A stretch of 10,589 bases of DNA from Deltaproteobacteria bacterium (GTDB lineage: Bacteria > Myxococcota_A > SURF-8): contig JAKQSH010000318.1 of NCBI GenBank assembly GCA_029570245.1, forward strand, positions 1 through 10,589, written 5' to 3'. Under the pieces are notes generated by a model. The model was not told the origin of the DNA. It ran no database searches and saw only the letters and a list, made by a program, of their open reading frames with translations. Shown one piece after another: positions 6,831 through 10,589 of the stretch. Each line of letters opens with the position of its first letter. Position 1 is the first letter of the stretch. Position numbers and translations under genes: made by a program.

Positions 6831-7760
6831 GTGTTTGAGCGAAAATCGTTAAAAATAGCCATATCCGGCGCAAACGGCATGATAGGCAGTTTTCTTACCA
6901 GAGAATTCTGCCGCGACGGAATCAGGGTTTCACGCATGTTGCGTAAACCGGAAAGCGACAGGTCATGTGACCGCCAGATTATATGGGACCCTCATACCGG
7001 CACGATTGACACCTCGCTTCTTGAGGGTGTCGATGTAATCATTCATCTGGCCGGTGCGGGCATCGCCGATAAACGCTGGACGCCGGAACGCAAAAAGGAA
7101 ATTGTGGAAAGTCGTATAATCGGAACGCAATTTCTTGCCCAGGCAGTTTCGCAGTTGAACAATCCTCCGGCTCTGTTCATTTCCGCTTCCGCAGTCGGCT
7201 ATTATGGTAATCGCCCGCCAGAAGAAGAGCTTGACGAAAACTCTTCTTCTGGCGATGGCTTTCTGGCAGAAGTCTGTCGCAAATGGGAAGCTGCGGCAGC
7301 CACGCTGAAAAATTCGGAAACTACCCGTCTGGTTTTTGCCCGTTTCGGGGTGGTATTAAGCAAAGAAGGAGGAATGCTGGCACGCCAGTTGCCGATTTTC
7401 AAACTCGGCCTTGGTGGCGGAGTCGGTGACGGCAGACAGGTGTTGAGCTGGGTTTCCATTGAAGACCTGCCCGGTATAATGCTGCACATCATTGAACACG
7501 AAGAACTCAGCGGTCCAATCAATATCGTTGCGCCGCATCCTGTTTCAAACAGGGATTTCGCAGCAACGCTTGGAGATATTCTGCACAGGCCATCGTTTTT
7601 CAGAGTTCCTGCGCTGGGCGCAAAACTGCTGTTCGGGCAGATGTCGGAAGAAGTGCTGCTGTCCGGCCAGAATGTAAAATGCCGGAAGCTACAGGAGAGC
7701 GGGTGCCATTTCTTTTACCCTGAACTTGAAAAGGCGATCAGGCATCTGCTATACAGCTGA
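6831..7760 (+). CDS. TIGR01777-type SDR epimerase/reductase (YfcH-like) with DUF1731 tail
   Basis: This 309-residue cytoplasmic protein is an extended short-chain dehydrogenase/reductase. The NAD(P)-binding motif is SGANGMIG (12-19). The family signature HLAGAGIADKRWTPERKKEIVESRIIGT spans 72-99, followed by SASAVGYYG (118-126) and FLAEVCRKWE (144-153). The C-terminal 60 or so residues (VLLSGQNVKCRKLQESGCHFFYPELEKAI) match the DUF1731 extension. The reaction of this family is not established; nucleotide-sugar epimerase is a common but unsupported label. No in-frame ATG exists before residue 17, and the only suitable start is GTG at 6831. The nearest ribosome-binding motif, GGAG at 6813-6816, is 14 bases away, so translation may be modest or coupled to the preceding gene, which ends 21 bases upstream. 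The 64 bases between this stop and the convergent phosphatase gene hold no clear terminator. Confidence 0.93.
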   Translation: MFERKSLKIAISGANGMIGSFLTREFCRDGIRVSRMLRKPESDRSCDRQIIWDPHTGTIDTSLLEGVDVIIHLAGAGIADKRWTPERKKEIVESRIIGTQFLAQAVSQLNNPPALFISASAVGYYGNRPPEEELDENSSSGDGFLAEVCRKWEAAAATLKNSETTRLVFARFGVVLSKEGGMLARQLPIFKLGLGGGVGDGRQVLSWVSIEDLPGIMLHIIEHEELSGPINIVAPHPVSNRDFAATLGDILHRPSFFRVPALGAKLLFGQMSEEVLLSGQNVKCRKLQESGCHFFYPELEKAIRHLLYS

Positions 7761-7824
7761 ATACACAAGAAATATTCATGGCTTTTTCTGATCACCGTTC
7801 TGTCCGGCAAACAGCGGCAGAGCC

Positions 7825-8994
7825 TTAATTATGCGGCAGCGGTTCAATAAACATCCTGTTTATAAGCCAGTTGCCGTCTGTGTTTTCAATGGCATTGCGC
7901 ATGATTTCCGGTTTGTTGCGGTTTATTACCAGATGCAATCCGGCGGCATCGGCGACAAATGGCATGTCTGTATCCGAATCTCCGGCAGCGAAAATCTGTC
8001 GTTTCTGAGGATCAGGATTCTTCAACATGGCTTCCTCTGGTAAACATCCGAAAATTTCGGTGTTTATCCAGCAGCGCTTGCCCATGCGGTAGGTTATCAG
8101 GCTGTTTTCTCCGTCTTGAACCGGACCGCAGCCGCGTAAATTGTAGGTCAGAAAACCGTCAGAGCTTATAAGCGGTCTGACTCCGATAACTCTGTCCGGG
8201 TTCACTCCTATTTTATGTGCAAAAGTTTCAATGATGTACTGATTCGATGCAGATACTATCCAGACATCGAAACCGTGTTTCTGAAGCTGTCCGATCAGGT
8301 CTTGTATTTGTCTGTAAATTCTCACCCATCCGTCCAGATGAAAGCCCGCCATGTCTATTTCTGTACCGATTTCAGCATTCAAAGCTTCGTCTATGGCTTT
8401 TGCTGCAAACCCTCGAATCTGTTCCGGCGTGTATCCGGCCAGCAGTTGTGAGGCGAGGGCATAGGCAGGTTCAAAGGTTTGGTGATTGCAGCCGGCGAAG
8501 GCTTCGGTGCCGGATGTCGTTTTCCCGCTGGTGTAAATGCTTATGAACTCAGCTGCACAGCCCGAATCCCGGCTTGTCTGCATCGGCTGTCCGGGTTCGT
8601 AAGCCGCGCATGCTTCCGCCATTTCTGCTGCTGCGGAATCTGTGAGATAGCGGCTGACGGCTTTCCAGTTACATTGCGGTGCCTGCTTTATCAGGTCATG
8701 TCTGAGCATCCACAAGAAAAAATAATCTCCGATATCGTTTTTTATTACAGTATTGTCCCAGTCAAAAACCGCCACCGGTTGCGCTCTTGTATGGTCAGGG
8801 GTCCACGCGTTTTCTTCGATGAAGCGGTCAAGTTTTTCCCTGTTGTCGTTATCCCATGCCAATTCCGGGTTGAGCATCGTCACATCCTTCGCAGCAGTAA
8901 AAAGCCTGTCCGCATGCCCGCAACAGCAGACCAATGTAATTGCCGGCAGTAAAAAGGCAGACAGTTGCAGAACTTTGTTTCTGAGTTTTATCAT
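7825..8994 (-). CDS. HAD-superfamily phosphatase, lipoprotein
   Basis: The 389-residue product is a phosphoserine-phosphatase/phosphorylcholine-phosphatase-like HAD hydrolase predicted to act in the envelope. Motif I is VFDWDNTV with nucleophile D78 and acid D80, motif II is IVSAS (S248), a likely motif III lysine is K306 in YRMGKRCWI, and motif IV is AAGDSDTDMPF (D339, D343). A helical cap (about 90-230) sits between motifs I and II. The N-terminus MIKLRNKVLQLSAFLLPAITLVCCCG is a signal peptide with three consecutive cysteines (23-25), so the lipidated residue is ambiguous but lipidation is likely. The start ATG (8994-8992) is preceded on the minus strand by TGGAG, 10 bases upstream, inside potential hairpins. 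The gene is convergent with the SDR gene and divergent from the alpha/beta-hydrolase gene. A small phosphate monoester is the expected substrate; its identity is not readable. Confidence 0.92.
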   Translation of the reverse strand: MIKLRNKVLQLSAFLLPAITLVCCCGHADRLFTAAKDVTMLNPELAWDNDNREKLDRFIEENAWTPDHTRAQPVAVFDWDNTVIKNDIGDYFFLWMLRHDLIKQAPQCNWKAVSRYLTDSAAAEMAEACAAYEPGQPMQTSRDSGCAAEFISIYTSGKTTSGTEAFAGCNHQTFEPAYALASQLLAGYTPEQIRGFAAKAIDEALNAEIGTEIDMAGFHLDGWVRIYRQIQDLIGQLQKHGFDVWIVSASNQYIIETFAHKIGVNPDRVIGVRPLISSDGFLTYNLRGCGPVQDGENSLITYRMGKRCWINTEIFGCLPEEAMLKNPDPQKRQIFAAGDSDTDMPFVADAAGLHLVINRNKPEIMRNAIENTDGNWLINRMFIEPLPHN

Positions 8995-8997
8995 AGC

Positions 8998-9019
8998 GGA
9001 GAATCTCCAGAAAATGGAG
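8998..9019 (-). promoter_or_regulatory. Ribosome-binding site of the HAD gene with competing hairpins
   Basis: On the minus strand the Shine-Dalgarno GGAG (9008-9005) is flanked by complementary CTCC on both sides. Upstream CTCCA (9019-9015) pairs with TGGAG across a 5-base loop, and GGAGA can pair with TCTCC (9002-8998) across a single base. The first is a feasible hairpin; the second is too tight to fold alone but forms a DNA dyad. Either would hide the ribosome-binding site. The remainder of the divergent gap (to 9126) shows no convincing promoter on either strand. Confidence 0.35.
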
Positions 9020-9126
9020 TTTTTGCCTCAATGTACGACATTTTTATTAAAAAAGCATTTCATTACGGCGAGTTATCAATTAAAGTGAAATGGATGTAAC
9101 AGAACAGGGTTCCAACGGATTTCGAT

Positions 9127-10589
9127 ATGAAAATCAATAAAATCAAGTTATTGCCATTTATTTTCCTGTTTGTCGCTTCAATGGTTTTATTTGCCGCCTG
9201 TGGTTCTGGTGATGAAACTTCCGAAGCTGATGGAGATGGCCCGCCCAATTTTGTATATGATCCCGGCGACGAAGATTATATTGAAAAGTCTGTCGAAAGC
9301 GATGGTGACGAGTTGCAGGTTATCGACGGTGACGCCGAAGACTCTGAGATTGAGAGCGACGGAGACGGCGATGCGGAAGCCTTCGAAGAGCAGCCTTCAG
9401 ATGGCGATTCCGAAATATATGAAGAAGAACTGCCTGTTGACGGTGACGAAACGCCCGATGGCGACAGCGATTCAGACAGCCATAACGGTTTTACTCCCTG
9501 CACCGGGCTGGGTGATTGTCCGCCGGAGGAAGTTTGTGAGCTTTCGCTTGGGCGCTGCGAATACCGCAAATCTCTTATTTCATACGAAATAGAGCTGTAC
9601 AGTTTTCATCCCGAAGCCGTTGCTCCGGGTGATCTGCTGGTAATAGACGGCAACGGATTCATGGGGACAAATCCCCTGAGTCTGATTCCGCCTTTTGTTC
9701 ATATCGGAAACGACACTGTCGGCGGAAATTTCCTGGATGTCAACGTTTCGGCTGACGGCAACCGAATTCTGGTAAACGTCAACAAGGAACTCAGCGGGAG
9801 GATTTCGGTTACAGTCAACGGTTATACTTCCAACCTCAGCGCCGATGCTCTCGGCGTTGCTGCTGGAGGACTGATCGCCTGCGACGGTTCCACGCCTGAA
9901 GCAACCTTCGAAACCGACAACGACCTGCTGGGCGTCGGCCCCTATGCGGTCGGGTACCTGGATTTTCTGGATCAGGATATGCGCGTTTTCTACCCGGCGC
10001 AGTGCGGTTCGATCAGGCGTCCGCCGGTAGAAGGGCAGTACCCGCTGGTGGTAATACTGCACGGCAACGGTTCGCAGCATATTCAATACGAATATCTGGC
10101 TCAACTGCTGGCGACATGGGGCTATATCTCACTGATGCCCGAATCCGAATCCGAAAACGACAGCCCACCGGAAGTTCACCATTTCATTTATGATCGCATA
10201 GAGCCTTTCCTGCATGCTGATCTTGGAGAAGTAAATGCTGTTCTTGAAGGGCTCAGCACCACAGCCGAAGTCGCCATGATCGGCCATTCGCGAGGCTGCG
10301 CACGTATGCAGAACACATGGAATCTTGACGATGAACTTAAGGGCAATGCCGTAGCTTCGATTTTCCTGGGGCCGGCAGAAGACGATATCGTCGCGCCCGG
10401 AATGTTCATGGTTATCGGAGCCAGCAAGGACGGCCAGAGTTTCTCGTGGAATTTCAACGGTTCATACAATCGCCAGTCTGCGCCCAAGTGGAAAGTATGG
10501 CTTGAAGGCGGCAACCACAGTCTTTTCGGGGACCATAAGGTTTATACTTCGTTCGACGGTGTGCCGACCATAACACGTGCGGAGCAGTT
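9127..10589 (+). CDS. Alpha/beta-hydrolase lipoprotein, multidomain, 3' end outside window
   Basis: The frame is open from ATG 9127 to the window edge, 487 codons without a stop. A signal peptide (1-24) ends in FAAC with C25 lipidated. An acidic linker (33-118) carries repeated DGD units. A small module with cysteines at 125, 131, 137 and 144 (Cx5Cx5Cx6C) follows. Residues 153-240 resemble an IPT/TIG immunoglobulin-like domain (AVAPGDLLVIDGNGF). The rest is an alpha/beta hydrolase: VRVFYP-like entry (286-290), oxyanion strand and loop VVILHGNG (308-315), nucleophile elbow GHSRG with S388, probable acid D435 and histidine H464 in GGNHSLFG. The fold class is that of dienelactone hydrolase, PETase and platelet-activating-factor acetylhydrolase relatives, so a carboxylester is the likely substrate class; the exact one is unknown. 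The ribosome-binding site is weak (GGAT at 9117-9120). The start is supported by the well-formed signal peptide. Confidence 0.9.
   Translation, partial: MKINKIKLLPFIFLFVASMVLFAACGSGDETSEADGDGPPNFVYDPGDEDYIEKSVESDGDELQVIDGDAEDSEIESDGDGDAEAFEEQPSDGDSEIYEEELPVDGDETPDGDSDSDSHNGFTPCTGLGDCPPEEVCELSLGRCEYRKSLISYEIELYSFHPEAVAPGDLLVIDGNGFMGTNPLSLIPPFVHIGNDTVGGNFLDVNVSADGNRILVNVNKELSGRISVTVNGYTSNLSADALGVAAGGLIACDGSTPEATFETDNDLLGVGPYAVGYLDFLDQDMRVFYPAQCGSIRRPPVEGQYPLVVILHGNGSQHIQYEYLAQLLATWGYISLMPESESENDSPPEVHHFIYDRIEPFLHADLGEVNAVLEGLSTTAEVAMIGHSRGCARMQNTWNLDDELKGNAVASIFLGPAEDDIVAPGMFMVIGASKDGQSFSWNFNGSYNRQSAPKWKVWLEGGNHSLFGDHKVYTSFDGVPTITRAEQ
9223..9480 (+). repeat. Region coding the degenerate DGD-repeat acidic linker
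   Basis: This part of the alpha/beta-hydrolase gene encodes residues 33-118, where Asp-Gly-Asp occurs at 35, 59, 67, 78, 80 (overlapping), 92, 105 and 111, separated by variable acidic spacers. The DNA is degenerate (GAYGGNGAY), so the repeat is conserved at protein level rather than being a recent DNA tandem copy. A shorter version with the same units occurs in the leftmost lipoprotein (residues 38-56). It is likely a flexible, possibly calcium-binding spacer between the membrane anchor and the folded domains. Confidence 0.8.

Noticed and set aside
7761..7824. Convergent gap searched for a bidirectional terminator.
   Set aside because: Only 4-5 bp imperfect pairings such as CTGT/ACAG are present, with no T-tract in either direction.
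9005..9024. CTCCA/TGGAG hairpin followed by five thymines on the plus strand, considered as a terminator.
   Set aside because: The stem is weak and no plus-strand gene ends nearby. It fits better as part of the HAD leader on the minus strand.
1..10589. Search for tRNA, rRNA, CRISPR arrays, insertion sequences and phage genes.
   Set aside because: No direct-repeat array, transposase, integrase or conserved RNA signature was visible on either strand.

Overview
The window carries eight protein genes and no RNA gene, mobile element or CRISPR array. Five of the eight products begin with a lipoprotein signal peptide. Several of these have acidic 'DGD'-rich linkers after the lipidated cysteine, and two carry small cysteine-rich modules. 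This points to a Gram-negative bacterium with a large set of surface lipoproteins. The style resembles uncultivated deltaproteobacterial or Myxococcota-like genomes, but that placement is from memory and weak. Base composition looks moderate, about half G+C.

Layout. At the left edge a minus-strand lipoprotein of unknown function (859 down to 1) runs off the window. It is divergent from a plus-strand CorA-type divalent cation channel (1089-2225), which has GTN where the family signature is GMN. Immediately downstream is a strong sigma70-type promoter whose -10 box lies inside one arm of a perfect 15-bp inverted repeat (2250-2297). It drives a DUF2239 protein (2347-2973) whose middle looks like a ribbon-helix-helix DNA-binding unit, so autoregulation is a testable idea. 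Next is an M3-family zinc oligopeptidase made as a lipoprotein (3194-5251), closed by a clear intrinsic terminator.

The second half holds a lipoprotein of the endonuclease/exonuclease/phosphatase superfamily with an eight-cysteine insertion (5598-6809). It is followed after 21 bases by a TIGR01777-type SDR epimerase/reductase (6831-7760), probably in the same transcript. A convergent HAD-superfamily phosphatase lipoprotein (8994 down to 7825) comes next. The last gene is a divergent alpha/beta-hydrolase lipoprotein with a DGD linker, a four-cysteine module and an IPT/TIG-like segment (9127 onward, cut by the right edge).

How they may work together: four lipoproteins are predicted hydrolases of different kinds (peptidase, phosphodiesterase or nuclease, phosphatase, esterase). 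This suggests surface or periplasmic breakdown of polymers and lipids rather than one dedicated pathway. I found no convincing undescribed multi-gene system. The strongest single signal is the promoter-operator structure in front of the DUF2239 gene.
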